Assembly (NCBI RefSeq): GCF_000010525.1
Contig: NC_009937.1
Coordinates: 2,237,501-2,301,500, forward strand
Direction of reading: 5' to 3'
DNA length: 64,000 nucleotides
DNA from: Azorhizobium caulinodans ORS 571
GTDB lineage: Bacteria > Pseudomonadota > Alphaproteobacteria > Rhizobiales > Xanthobacteraceae
Made by a program: the position numbers and the translations under genes. Of the stretch, positions 26,240-34,578 are shown one piece after another. Below the pieces are notes generated by a model that worked only from the letters and a program-made list of their open reading frames with translations, had not been told where the DNA came from and made no database searches. The number at the start of each line of letters is the position of its first letter. The stretch's first letter is position 1.

Positions 26240-26997
26240 GAGGCAAGCCATCCGCCGTCGACCGCGAGGGTCGTACCCGTGATGAAGGAAGAGGCATCGC
26301 TCGCCAGATAGAGCGCGGCCTGTGCGATCTCGTCCGCGGTCCCGAACCGGCCGAGCGCGTGGCGTTGGCGGGAGGCCTCGCGCGCGGCGTCTGGGTCCGC
26401 CTGCCGGCCGAAGCCGCGGGCGAGCATGGGGGTCTCCACCGCGCCGGGCGCGATGGCGTTGACGCGGATGTTGTCCGCGGCGAAATCGAGGGCCATGGTG
26501 CGGGTCAGGCTGAGGATGGCGCCCTTGGCGGCCACATAGGCGCTATTGCCGCGCCCGCCGGCCAGCGCCAACTGGGACGAGAAGGTGACGATGGCGCCGC
26601 CACCCCGCTCGCGCATGGACGGGATGACCGCCCGCGCCCAGAGCCACGTGCCGCCCACATTGGCGCGGAACACCGCGTCCCAATCCTCGGGCCTCGTGGT
26701 GAGCACCGTGCCGCCCACCGACATGCCGGCCGCCGCGATGAGGATGTCGATGCCGCCATAGGTCCCGCGCACCTGAGCGGCGGCGGCCTCCACCGCCTCC
26801 GGAGCGCCCACGTCGCCGGGGAGCACCAGCGCCTGTCCGCCCGCCTGCGTGATCGCGTCGGCGGTGGCGGCAAGCCCCTCCGCGTCCCGGTCCACCAGCG
26901 CCACGGCGGCTCCCGCGTCAGCAAGGCGGGCAGCGGTGGCGCGGCCGATCCCGGAAGCGGCGCCGGTGATGACGGCGATGCGGCCTTGAAGCGTCAT
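26236..26997 (-). CDS. Short-chain dehydrogenase/reductase (SDR)
   Basis: A 253-residue classical SDR. The cofactor motif is TGAASGIG (about residues 10-17), with NAD preference suggested by an Asp at the end of strand two (ALVDRD). The active site shows Ser in TFSSQLALAG and the YVAAK catalytic pair, followed by VNAIAPGAVETPM and the C-terminal GTTLAVDGGW. It oxidises or reduces an alcohol/ketone. The gene is coupled on both sides by four-base overlaps, with the epimerase upstream and the flavoprotein downstream. Confidence 0.92.
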   Translation of the reverse strand: MTLQGRIAVITGAASGIGRATAARLADAGAAVALVDRDAEGLAATADAITQAGGQALVLPGDVGAPEAVEAAAAQVRGTYGGIDILIAAAGMSVGGTVLTTRPEDWDAVFRANVGGTWLWARAVIPSMRERGGGAIVTFSSQLALAGGRGNSAYVAAKGAILSLTRTMALDFAADNIRVNAIAPGAVETPMLARGFGRQADPDAAREASRQRHALGRFGTADEIAQAALYLASDASSFITGTTLAVDGGWLAS

Positions 26998-27956
26998 GCG
27001 ATGGCCTCGTTCTGGAGCGTGCGCGCCCAATGGGCGAGATGGCTGGCGCTGTCGGCGCAGCCGAAGCGCGCGTTCCAGCCGATGTCGGCGGCAAGGCGAT
27101 GGACCGCCAGCGGCGGCCGGTCGGTGGCGGAGTGCAGGTCGATTGTCGGCGTCTCGCCCGCCTCTGCGAGACGGCAAGTGAAGCCGGGCATGTGAGCGGC
27201 GAGCGCGCGGCCCCAGTCCAGGGTGCTCCAGCGTGTGCCGGTCGAGACGTTGTAGACGGGCGCGGTCCAATGCGGCGCGGTGGCGAGCGCCAGCACTGCC
27301 TCCGCAACGTCGGGCGCATAGATCCAGTCTCGCAGGCCGGGGCGGGCGAGCAAGGCAGGCTGCCTGTTGCGTGCCGCATCCAGCATCTGCGCCTGAGGGC
27401 TCAGCGTGTCCCGCACGCCCGTCGCCCGCTCCCAGGGACCGAAGACGGCACTGAGCCGGACGCTGACGGCTTCCAGGCCCCAGAGGTCCGCGAGCCGGGC
27501 AACCACCCGCTCGGAAGCGAACTTGGTGATGCTGTAGAGCCCCTGCGGATCGCAGGCGACGGCCTCATCCATAACGTCCGCCACCGATGCGGCGGCCCCG
27601 TAGGCGGCGGCGGAGCTGAGATTGATGATGCGGCGCGCCCCGGCCGCGCGCGCGGCTTCCATGAGGCCGGGCAGGGCGCCGAGATTGACGGAGAGGATCG
27701 TCTCCGGCTCGCGCGTCTCGCGCTCCGCCCCGGCGGTGATGGCGGCCCCGAGGATCAGCAGATCCGTGCCGGCGGACATGGCGCGGACCACCGCCTGCGG
27801 GTCGCGCACATCGCCCTGCTCAAAGCGGATGGGGAGGGTGAACAGCGGCGGCGGCGCCGAACGGTCGAACAGAACGACCTCATGGCCGGCGCCATGGAAG
27901 GCGGCCGCGATGTTCAAGCCGACGAAGCCGGTTCCGCCCGCCACCACAACCCGCAC
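26994..27956 (-). CDS. NAD-dependent epimerase/dehydratase-family protein
   Basis: A 320-residue extended SDR. It starts with the NAD-binding motif VVVAGGTGFVGLN, has SSAAAYGAA (Ser) and YSITK (the Tyr-Lys catalytic pair), then RLSAVFGPWE and DWIYAPDVAEAVL. Such enzymes act on nucleotide sugars or on sugar-acid-like substrates; no nucleotide-sugar context is present here, so a sugar-acid or small-molecule dehydrogenase role is equally possible. It is the first gene of the long operon running to 18791, with its promoter expected in the AT-rich island upstream. Confidence 0.87.
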   Translation of the reverse strand: MRVVVAGGTGFVGLNIAAAFHGAGHEVVLFDRSAPPPLFTLPIRFEQGDVRDPQAVVRAMSAGTDLLILGAAITAGAERETREPETILSVNLGALPGLMEAARAAGARRIINLSSAAAYGAAASVADVMDEAVACDPQGLYSITKFASERVVARLADLWGLEAVSVRLSAVFGPWERATGVRDTLSPQAQMLDAARNRQPALLARPGLRDWIYAPDVAEAVLALATAPHWTAPVYNVSTGTRWSTLDWGRALAAHMPGFTCRLAEAGETPTIDLHSATDRPPLAVHRLAADIGWNARFGCADSASHLAHWARTLQNEAIA

Positions 27957-28040
27957 TGTCTACCCCCCGAGGTCAGCCCGCCCGAAAGGCAAGTCTTCGA
28001 GAGGGAGGGTCGGTCAGCGGGACTACTGGGTCAATGACAG

Positions 28041-28085
28041 GCGATTAATATAATTATTCGCTGCGTTATTATAATCGATATGGAT
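28041..28085 (-). promoter_or_regulatory. AT-rich promoter/operator island upstream of importer C operon
   Basis: In this very GC-rich window, 28041-28085 is strikingly AT-rich and contains TATTATAAT at 28067-28075, whose core ATTATAAT is self-complementary. The whole gap 27957-28263 holds no gene; it consists of this island and a terminator. The island lies 85-130 bases upstream of the first gene of the long minus-strand operon. The same TATTATAAT occurs at 32524-32532. Confidence 0.45.
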
Positions 28086-28204
28086 GAAGACGCAGGCACT
28101 ATTATGGGTCGCAAGCTCGGCTTTGGAGCCTTTTGGAGCAGTTCGTGCTGTCCGGTGCCTGAGATTGATGCAGGATGGGTAGGGCCGATCACCGGTCTTT
28201 GAAC

Positions 28205-28239
28205 GGAAACGGCCCTCCCTCAGACGTGAGGGAGGGCCG
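28205..28239 (-). terminator. Rho-independent terminator of the D-amino-acid transaminase gene
   Basis: A perfect 13-bp stem, CGGCCCTCCCTCA (28210-28222) with TGAGGGAGGGCCG (28227-28239) and a GACG loop, lies 24 bases after the transaminase stop. On the minus strand it is followed by TTTCCGTT. Confidence 0.85.
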
Positions 28240-28263
28240 CTCGGGATTCCGGGATGAAACGTG

Positions 28264-29118
28264 TCAGACAGCCGTCTGACGCGCAAACGCGATGTAGAGC
28301 TCGCGCAGGCGCTTGGTGAGGGGGCCGGGCGTTCCGGTTCCGATGGGCTTGTCGTCAATGGCCACCACGGCCTGCACGAAGCTGGAGGCGGAGGCGATGA
28401 AGGCCTCCTTGGCGGCGAGCGCCTCGTCCAGCGTGAACAGGCGCTCTTCCACCGTGATGGTGCCCTCGGCGGCCAGCGCCAGCAGGGCGCGGCGGGTGCA
28501 GCCCGGCAGGACGGCGGTGGAGTTCGGACGCGTCACCACCACATCATTGGCGGTGATGATGAAAGCGGAGGAGGAGCCGCCCTCGGTGATGAAGCCGTCC
28601 TGCACCATCCAGGCTTCCTGGCAGCCGGCCTCGGCAGCGGCCTGCTTGGCCAGCACCTGCGCCAGCAGGGCGACGCTCTTGATGTCGCGCCGCGCCCACC
28701 GCAGGTCCGGCACCGACTTCACGCGGATGCCGGTCTCCGCCGCCTTGGAGGCGAGGATGTTCTTCTCCTGCGTGAACATGAACAGGGTGGGCTTGGCATC
28801 CTTCGGGAAGGTGAAGTCCCGGTCGGCGACGCCGCGCGTCACCTGCATGTAGACGACGCCCTCGGTGAGGCTGTTGCGGCGGACCAGCTCGCGCTCCAGT
28901 TCCACCAGTTCCTCAAGGGTCACGGGCAAATCGAGGGCGATCTCGCCCACGGAGCGCTTCAGGCGGGCGAGGTGGCTGTCATTGTCCACCAGCTTGCCGT
29001 CGAGCACCGCCGAGACCTCATAGATGCCGTCGGCGAAGAGGAAGCCGCGATCGAGGGGGGAGATGCGGGCCTCGGCGAGGGGCACGAAGTCCCCGTTGAC
29101 ATAGGCGATACGGTCCAT
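28264..29118 (-). CDS. D-amino-acid transaminase-like PLP enzyme (fold IV)
   Basis: A 284-residue class-IV aminotransferase, the usual length for D-alanine/D-amino-acid aminotransferase. The PLP lysine is K147 in RRDIKSVALL, a position matching that of Bacillus DAT. The downstream Glu lies in FITEGGSSSAF, and the N-terminal SPLDRGFLFADGIYE segment is typical. The enzyme would move an amino group from a D-amino acid to a keto acid in the cytoplasm. The start at 29118 is the first ATG with family-like sequence. It lies 94 bases behind the LysR gene of the hydantoinase operon, consistent with removal of the D-amino acids that pathway can produce. Confidence 0.9.
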   Translation of the reverse strand: MDRIAYVNGDFVPLAEARISPLDRGFLFADGIYEVSAVLDGKLVDNDSHLARLKRSVGEIALDLPVTLEELVELERELVRRNSLTEGVVYMQVTRGVADRDFTFPKDAKPTLFMFTQEKNILASKAAETGIRVKSVPDLRWARRDIKSVALLAQVLAKQAAAEAGCQEAWMVQDGFITEGGSSSAFIITANDVVVTRPNSTAVLPGCTRRALLALAAEGTITVEERLFTLDEALAAKEAFIASASSFVQAVVAIDDKPIGTGTPGPLTKRLRELYIAFARQTAV

Positions 29119-29212
29119 GACAGAACTCCAGGGTAGCGCGCGGCGGGCACAACCCGTCTCGCGAGAGATAAAGCCGAGCTTGTGCCGGCCATGAACGAAG
29201 CGGGCGCGCGCG

Positions 29213-30130
29213 TCAACCCGAAGGCGGCGCGCGGAACTGTCGCCGCAATTCCTCGATGAAGCTATGCACGAGGCGCGAGCGCGGCACGCCCTTGCGCAGC
29301 AGCAGCACCACGGAAATCTCACAGGGCGGGCTGAACGGACGCTGGACCAGCTCCGGCGAATGGTGAAATTCCGCCGTATAGGGGTCGACGACGGCAATGC
29401 CGAGCCCGGCCTGCGCCAGAACGGCGGCCGTTGAGCAGTAACGCACCTCCACCCGTGGATCGTAGGTGGCGTGGTCGCGGTCGAAGGCCGAGCGCAGGAT
29501 CTGGCCGAGGCGCGATGCCGCTTCCAGCCCCACGAAGCGATGCCCCGCCACTTCGCTGGCGGTGACTTCGGACCGGTTCGCCAGAGCCGAGCCTACAGGA
29601 ACAAGCGCCACCATGTGGGTGCGGTGGAGCACCTCCACATTCACGTCGAGGTCCTGGTCGATGGCGAGCGCAATGCCCACATCGGCCGAACCTTCCTTGA
29701 GCGCGGCGAGAATGTCGGAGAGGCGGCGCACGTCATAGGAAACGGAGACCTCCGGCCGCTCCTCCAGCAAGGCCCGCAGCGCCCTCGGCGCGGCGGTGTG
29801 GCCGATGGGCGGGGTGGCGACGATGCGGATGCGTCCGGACTTGCCCTGCCGGATGTCCCGTGCCCTTAGCGAAAAGCTGCGCAGGACGCCGAACAGGGGC
29901 CTGATTTCCTCGTAGAGCGAGAGCGCCTCGGCGGTGGGCTCCAGCCGCCGGTGCGCCCGCTCGAACAAGGTGATGCCCAGTTCCCGCTCCAGCTGGCGCA
30001 GGCCGTTGGAGACCGCCGGCTGGGAGATGCCCAGTTGCTCGGCTGCCTCCACCGTCGTCTGGCAACGCATCATCGCGCCGAAGATTTCCAGCAGGGACAA
30101 GGAGACCTGTGGTTCGTCGCCCTCGCGCAT
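29213..30130 (-). CDS. LysR-type regulator of the hydantoinase cluster
   Basis: A 305-residue LysR protein: helix-turn-helix in the first 65 residues (EAAEQLGISQPAVSNGLRQLE), a linker helix, then an effector domain beginning at about residue 95 (GRIRIVATPPIGHT). Its start codon shares one base with the racemase stop, so it is the third gene of the hydantoinase-racemase operon and probably autoregulates that unit. This placement within the operon, rather than divergent, is less usual for the family. Confidence 0.9.
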   Translation of the reverse strand: MREGDEPQVSLSLLEIFGAMMRCQTTVEAAEQLGISQPAVSNGLRQLERELGITLFERAHRRLEPTAEALSLYEEIRPLFGVLRSFSLRARDIRQGKSGRIRIVATPPIGHTAAPRALRALLEERPEVSVSYDVRRLSDILAALKEGSADVGIALAIDQDLDVNVEVLHRTHMVALVPVGSALANRSEVTASEVAGHRFVGLEAASRLGQILRSAFDRDHATYDPRVEVRYCSTAAVLAQAGLGIAVVDPYTAEFHHSPELVQRPFSPPCEISVVLLLRKGVPRSRLVHSFIEELRRQFRAPPSG

Positions 30131-30795
30131 CAGCCGCCCACGAGCACCCGGCCGAGGGCCTGCGCCACGGCGGCCTGCGTGGCATCCACCACCGGAATGC
30201 CCAGCGCCTCTTCCAGAATGCCGCGCTGGGGCGACATGCCGGCGCAGCCGAGGATGATGGCGCCAGCGCCCATCTGCTTGAGCTTCGTGCCCGCCTCCCG
30301 CAGCAGATCGAAGCTCGCCGACGGATCGCCGCTCTCGGCCACCGTCAGCGCACGGGCCGGGGCGACCTCGCCGGCCAGCCGGCTCATGACGCCCATGCGG
30401 GCGAGATTGGCAAGGTGGCGCGGAATGGAGCCTTCCGCCACCGCGATGACGCCGAAGCGGTCGGCAAGGCCCATGGCCGCGAGAACGCCGGCATCCTGCA
30501 TGCCGACCACCGGGCGGCGGGTCTCCGTGCGCAGCAGATCGAGGCCGGGCTGCGAGTAGCAGGCAATCACAATGGCAGAGGCATCCGGCCGCGCCTTCGC
30601 GAGATCAGCGGTGCGCAGCGCGGCTTCATAGACGTCGCGCTGGGTCATGATGCCGAGCGGGCTCTCGGCAATGGTGAGGCATTCAATCGCCGGGCCGCCG
30701 CCGAGCCGGAAGGGCTCGACCGCTCGCGACAGCGCCTCGGTGACGGCGACATCGCTGTTGGGATTGATGACGAGGATGGGGCCTTTGGCGGTCAT
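30130..30795 (-). CDS. Asp/Glu/hydantoin racemase family protein
   Basis: A 221-residue member of the aspartate/glutamate/hydantoin racemase superfamily. The two active-site cysteines that act as acid and base are present: C79 in VIACYSQPG and C184 in ILGCAGM. Their spacing and the N-terminal ILVINPNSD motif match hydantoin racemases, which interconvert D- and L-5-substituted hydantoins. Some close relatives are maleate isomerases or allantoin racemases. The gene lies 10 bases behind the hydantoinase gene, strongly supporting a hydantoin or allantoin substrate. Confidence 0.9.
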   Translation of the reverse strand: MTAKGPILVINPNSDVAVTEALSRAVEPFRLGGGPAIECLTIAESPLGIMTQRDVYEAALRTADLAKARPDASAIVIACYSQPGLDLLRTETRRPVVGMQDAGVLAAMGLADRFGVIAVAEGSIPRHLANLARMGVMSRLAGEVAPARALTVAESGDPSASFDLLREAGTKLKQMGAGAIILGCAGMSPQRGILEEALGIPVVDATQAAVAQALGRVLVGG

Positions 30796-30805
30796 GGCGC
30801 GATCC

Positions 30806-32275
30806 TCAGGGGGCGATGTCCGCGCCGAAATTGCGCGCGGGATCGAGTTCGGGGGCGCGATAGCCGGGACGGCCGGTGAGGTCCACCGTATCGCGGGCGA
30901 CGAAGCGGCCGCGGCCGCGCGTGGCGACGAGTTCACGCTCCTCCACCACCAGTTCGCCCCGGTTCAGCACCGTGCGCGGCCAGCCGGTGACGGTGAGGCC
31001 CTCGAAGGGGGTGTAGTCCATATTGTCGTGCTGGTCGTCCAGTGACACCACGCGGGTCTCGTTGGGATCCCAGATGGCGATGTCGGCATCGAAGCCGGGG
31101 GCGATGGAACCCTTCCGCGCCATGCCGAACACCTTGGCCGCGTTGGTGGAGGTGAGGGCCACGAACTGGTTGGCGCTGATGCGGCCCTTCACGACGCCTT
31201 CCGAGAACAGCCAGGGCAGCCGCATGGCGATGCCGGGCATGCCGTTGGCGATCTTCGGATAGGGCACGTCCGCGCCGTTGAAGAGCTTGCCGGTCTCGTC
31301 ATAGCGATAGGGGGCGTGGTCGGATGACACGCTCATGAAGGTGCCCGCCTGAATGTGCCGCCACAGGGCCTCCTGCGTCTGCGCATCGCGCACCGGGGGC
31401 GAGCACATGAACTTGGCGCCTTCCATGCCCGGCCGGTCGAGGTCCTCGCGGGTGAGGGCGAGATACTGGGGGCAGGTTTCGGCGAAGAGCTTCACGCCCG
31501 CTTGCGTCTCCCGGCGGATGATGGCCGCGCCCGCTTCCGTCGACACATGCACCACGAACAGGGGGGCATCCACGAGCTTAGCCAGCGTCACCGCGCGGTT
31601 GATGGCCTCCTCCTCGGCCAGCTCCGGCCGGGAGATGGCGTGATACTTCGGCGCCGTCAGTCCCTTGGCGGCGAGGCGCTTGTTCATCCACTTCACCATG
31701 TCGTTATTCTCGGCATGGACCATGGTGAGCGCGCCATGGGTCTTGGCGACGGTGAGCACGTCCAGCATGCCGCCATCGCCGAGGTTCAGCAGGTCGTAGG
31801 TCATGAAGACCTTGAAAGAGGTGATGCCCCGCGCAAAGGCCCGCGGAAGCTGCTCCTCCAGCACCTCGGGGGAGGGATCGGAGACGATGAGGTGGTAGGA
31901 ATAATCGATGACGGAATTTGGCGCCGCCCGCTCGTCATAGATCGCGACCACATCGTCCAGCGACTGGCCGCGATGCTGGGCGGCGAAGGGGATGAAGGAG
32001 GAGTTGCCGCCGAAGGCCGCCGAGACCGAGCCGGTGTAATAATCATCGGCGGTCATGATCTTGGTGGAGCTTTCCTGCGCGATGTGCGCATGGCCCTCAA
32101 TGCCGCCCGGCATCACCAGCCGGCCCGTGGCATCGATCCGCTTGGTGCCGCCCGCAAGGCTTTCCGCGACGGCGGCGATGCGTCCGTCGCGGATGCCGAT
32201 GTCCGCCTTGTAGGTGTCGGTGGCGGTGACGATGGTGCCGCCGTGGATGACCGTATCGAACGCGAAATCAGACAT
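30806..32275 (-). CDS. D-hydantoinase/dihydropyrimidinase-family amidohydrolase
   Basis: A 489-residue cyclic amidohydrolase. All metal-site elements are visible in order: H62/H64 in IEGHAHI, the carboxylated lysine K155 in TSFKVFMTYD, His in MVHAEN, His in FVVHVST and Asp in SSDHAPY. These enzymes open dihydropyrimidine or 5-substituted hydantoin rings to N-carbamoyl amino acids. The first HxH is preceded by Glu-Gly rather than the more usual aspartate-containing DxHxH. It leads the operon with the racemase and LysR genes. No carbamoylase is in the operon itself. Confidence 0.92.
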   Translation of the reverse strand: MSDFAFDTVIHGGTIVTATDTYKADIGIRDGRIAAVAESLAGGTKRIDATGRLVMPGGIEGHAHIAQESSTKIMTADDYYTGSVSAAFGGNSSFIPFAAQHRGQSLDDVVAIYDERAAPNSVIDYSYHLIVSDPSPEVLEEQLPRAFARGITSFKVFMTYDLLNLGDGGMLDVLTVAKTHGALTMVHAENNDMVKWMNKRLAAKGLTAPKYHAISRPELAEEEAINRAVTLAKLVDAPLFVVHVSTEAGAAIIRRETQAGVKLFAETCPQYLALTREDLDRPGMEGAKFMCSPPVRDAQTQEALWRHIQAGTFMSVSSDHAPYRYDETGKLFNGADVPYPKIANGMPGIAMRLPWLFSEGVVKGRISANQFVALTSTNAAKVFGMARKGSIAPGFDADIAIWDPNETRVVSLDDQHDNMDYTPFEGLTVTGWPRTVLNRGELVVEERELVATRGRGRFVARDTVDLTGRPGYRAPELDPARNFGADIAP

Positions 32276-32521
32276 GGGAGAAACCTTGGGCAGGGGCGTT
32301 GCCGCGAGGGGCGGGACGGAAGGGGCGGTGCGAACTGGACGATTGGCCGTTCAGCTCGGGCGCGCCTGATGCCAGCCGACCGGGAGGTCCGACGACGGCG
32401 GGCTTCCGGCTAGGGGACAGGTCGGCAGCGCTGGAGAGGGTGAGCAGCACGGCGGCAGGGTTCCGAACGCGGTGGCACATCGTAGCCGGCTTTGAACGAT
32501 CATCCTCATAATGATACGACT

Positions 32522-32545
32522 TGTATTATAATTTCCGATTATACA
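32522..32545 (-). promoter_or_regulatory. Candidate operator upstream of hydantoinase operon
   Basis: An AT-rich imperfect inverted repeat starts with TGTAT (32522-32526) and ends with ATACA (32541-32545), and contains TATTATAAT. It overlaps the last codons of the FCD-GntR gene and lies about 250 bases upstream of the hydantoinase start. FCD-type GntR proteins favour TNGTNNNACNA-like sites, so the neighbouring regulator is the obvious candidate. The rest of the gap (32276-32521) holds no gene. Confidence 0.45.
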
Positions 32546-33294
32546 TTTCCCCTCTCGGGCAAGGGCCTCGCCATTGATCCCAGCCGGCGCCGTCCCGCCG
32601 CGCGGACTTCGCTGCTTTCGATCCGGGCGGCGGCGCAATAATCGGCGAAGAGGCCGCCGGTGCGGGCCACGTGGCGGGCCATGAGCATGCGTGTCATCTC
32701 CCCGTCGCGCCGCCGGAGCGCGGCGAGGATCTGCCGGTGTTCCTCGATGGATTCCTCCACCCGCCCGAGCGACGACAGGCCGATGTTGCGCGCCCGCTGG
32801 AGGCGTCCGATGAGCCGGGCGTGCACCTCGGAGAGCGCCGGATTGCCGGAGCCCGCGACGATGAGCAGGTGGATCTTGCGATTGATGCGGATATAGGACA
32901 CCCGGTCGCCGGCTGCGTGCCGCTCCTCCATCTCGCTCTGGTAGCGGGCGAGGCGGTCGAAATCGGCCTCGGCCATGCGGGTCGCGGCGAGGCTCGCGGC
33001 AAAGCTCTCCAATGCCACTTCCACCTCGAACAGGTGCCGCAGTTCCTCCGGGTCGAGCGGCGCCACCATGGCGGGGCGGTTCGGCCGCAGCAGGACGAGC
33101 CCTTCGGCGGAGAGCTGCTTCAGCGCCTCGCGGATGGGCGTGCGCGAGGCGCCGAGGGCCTCCACCAGACGCCGCTCGCTGAGCACCGCACCGGGCGCCA
33201 GATCCAGGAAGACGATCATGTCCCGCAGCCGGTCCACTGCCTGATCGGCCAGCGAGGCGGGCGTGTCGCGGCGGGTGCGCGGCCGGGGGCTCAT
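32539..33294 (-). CDS. GntR-family (FCD) regulator upstream of hydantoinase
   Basis: A 251-residue GntR regulator of the FadR/FCD branch. The winged helix (about residues 12-80) shows LSERRLVEALGASRTPIREALKQL; the C-terminal all-helical FCD domain (about 90-225) has the metal-binding pattern EVEVALESFAA, NRKIHLLIV and EEHRQIL. It lies upstream of the hydantoinase operon on the same strand and divergent from the HIU-hydrolase-like gene. It probably represses one or both until a pathway acid binds. Confidence 0.9.
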   Translation of the reverse strand: MSPRPRTRRDTPASLADQAVDRLRDMIVFLDLAPGAVLSERRLVEALGASRTPIREALKQLSAEGLVLLRPNRPAMVAPLDPEELRHLFEVEVALESFAASLAATRMAEADFDRLARYQSEMEERHAAGDRVSYIRINRKIHLLIVAGSGNPALSEVHARLIGRLQRARNIGLSSLGRVEESIEEHRQILAALRRRDGEMTRMLMARHVARTGGLFADYCAAARIESSEVRAAGRRRLGSMARPLPERGNV

Positions 33295-33405
33295 GACAAT
33301 CCCTCGCCGGCAGGGCGGCCCGAAGACCCGCGGGACGCGATGACCGAAGGGAATGAAACCGCTACCATGGGGTCTCTTCCTTCACGGTGATGCGGGGTCA
33401 GAGGC

Positions 33406-33765
33406 ATGGCGCAGGCGGGCGGAATCTCCATCCATGGGGTCGATATCGCGCAGGGCGTCGCCGCGCGGGGCCTGCAGGTGAAGGTCTATGCCCTCGATCC
33501 GGAGCGGCGGCTGATCACCGAAGGCGTTCTCGGCGCCAATGGCGTGTTCGACGATCCCATCATCACCGGCGCCGGTATCACGGCGGGCACCTATGAGGTG
33601 GAGTTTGCGCTGGGCGCCTGGCTCAAGGCGAATGGCTATGGCGCGCGGGAGGCGGCCTTCCTCGACATCGTGCCGTTCCGCTTCGTCGTCACGCGGGTGG
33701 AGGAGCATTACCATCTGCCGTTCAAGTTCACGCCCTGGGGCATCCAGCTGTTTCGCGGCGTGTGA
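33406..33765 (+). CDS. Transthyretin/hydroxyisourate-hydrolase-like protein
   Basis: A 119-residue protein of the HIU-hydrolase (transthyretin-like) family. The N-terminal ISIHGVD holds the conserved His (H10), and EEHYHLPF (H101, H103) matches the EHYHVP box. Two usual catalytic features are absent: the Arg that follows the TxxDGR turn is V47 (GANGVF), and the C-terminal YRGS tetrapeptide is FRGV, losing the Ser. It is therefore unlikely to be an ordinary 5-hydroxyisourate hydrolase, and no uricase or OHCU decarboxylase is in the window. It stands between a GntR gene and importer D, its stop codon abutting the last permease's stop. Confidence 0.85.
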   Translation: MAQAGGISIHGVDIAQGVAARGLQVKVYALDPERRLITEGVLGANGVFDDPIITGAGITAGTYEVEFALGAWLKANGYGAREAAFLDIVPFRFVVTRVEEHYHLPFKFTPWGIQLFRGV

Positions 33766-34569
33766 TCAGGCGAGGCGCCGCGACAGGCCGGTGAAGCGCT
33801 CCATCACCATGATGAGGGCGACGGTGAAGACGATCAGAACGCCGGAGAGGGCGGCGATGGTCACGTCCAGCTTGCCTTCCAGATCCTGCCACATGCGGAT
33901 GGGCAGCATGTCGGTGGCGGCATCGCGCAGGAACAGCGACACCGGCACATTGTCGAAGGACGACATGAAGGCGATGAACCCGCCGGCGAGGATGCCCGGT
34001 CGGATCAGCGGCAGGGTGATGCGGCGGAAGGTATAGACCTTGCCCGCCCCGAGGCTTGAGGAGCATTCCAGTAGCGTCGGATCGAGCTGGGAGAGCGCCG
34101 CCACCGTATTGCGCACCACATAGGGCACGCACACCACCGTGTGGCCGATGATGAGGGTGAAGGGCGAGACGGGAAGCCCGAGCGCCGAGAAGAACATCAG
34201 CGACGACAGGCCGAAGGCGAGCGCCGGCAGGATGAGGGGCGACATGAACAGCCCGTCCATCAGCTTGGCTGACAGCCGGGAGGAACGGGAGATGCCGAGC
34301 CCCGCCGCCGTGCCGAAGAGGATGGAGAGCCCCGTCGCCCACGCGGCGACCTTCAGGCTGTTCATGGCGGCGAACTGGAGCTGCCAGGCATCCCACAGCG
34401 CCGCATACCAGCGCAGCGAATAGCCGGGCGGAGGAAAGCGCAGGGAGAAGCCGCTGGTGAAGGAGACGATGAGCACGATCGCCGTCGGGGCCACCAGCAG
34501 GATCAGCGCCAGCACCGCGATGAGGCCGATGACGAGGTGGAAGGAGAAGGTTTCCCAGTCGCGCCGCAT
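33766..34569 (-). CDS. PotC-type ABC permease (importer D)
   Basis: A 267-residue permease of the spermidine/putrescine (PotC/YdcV) class, about six helices, with SGFSLRFPPPGYSLRWYAAL after the first helix and the ATPase-contact loop ECSSSLGAGKVYTFRRITLP. FIAFMSSFDNVPVSLFL is a strong family marker. It is the last gene of importer D, 9 bases behind its partner. Its stop codon is directly adjacent, back to back, to that of the HIU-hydrolase-like gene (TGATCA). Confidence 0.92.
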   Translation of the reverse strand: MRRDWETFSFHLVIGLIAVLALILLVAPTAIVLIVSFTSGFSLRFPPPGYSLRWYAALWDAWQLQFAAMNSLKVAAWATGLSILFGTAAGLGISRSSRLSAKLMDGLFMSPLILPALAFGLSSLMFFSALGLPVSPFTLIIGHTVVCVPYVVRNTVAALSQLDPTLLECSSSLGAGKVYTFRRITLPLIRPGILAGGFIAFMSSFDNVPVSLFLRDAATDMLPIRMWQDLEGKLDVTIAALSGVLIVFTVALIMVMERFTGLSRRLA

Positions 34570-34578
34570 GGCTCGTCC

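Noticed and set aside
23123-26311. A 1062-codon open reading frame on the plus strand
   Set aside because: It runs antisense to a clear family-5 binding protein and a flavoprotein with intact motifs, has no recognisable domain, and such long shadows are expected at this GC content.
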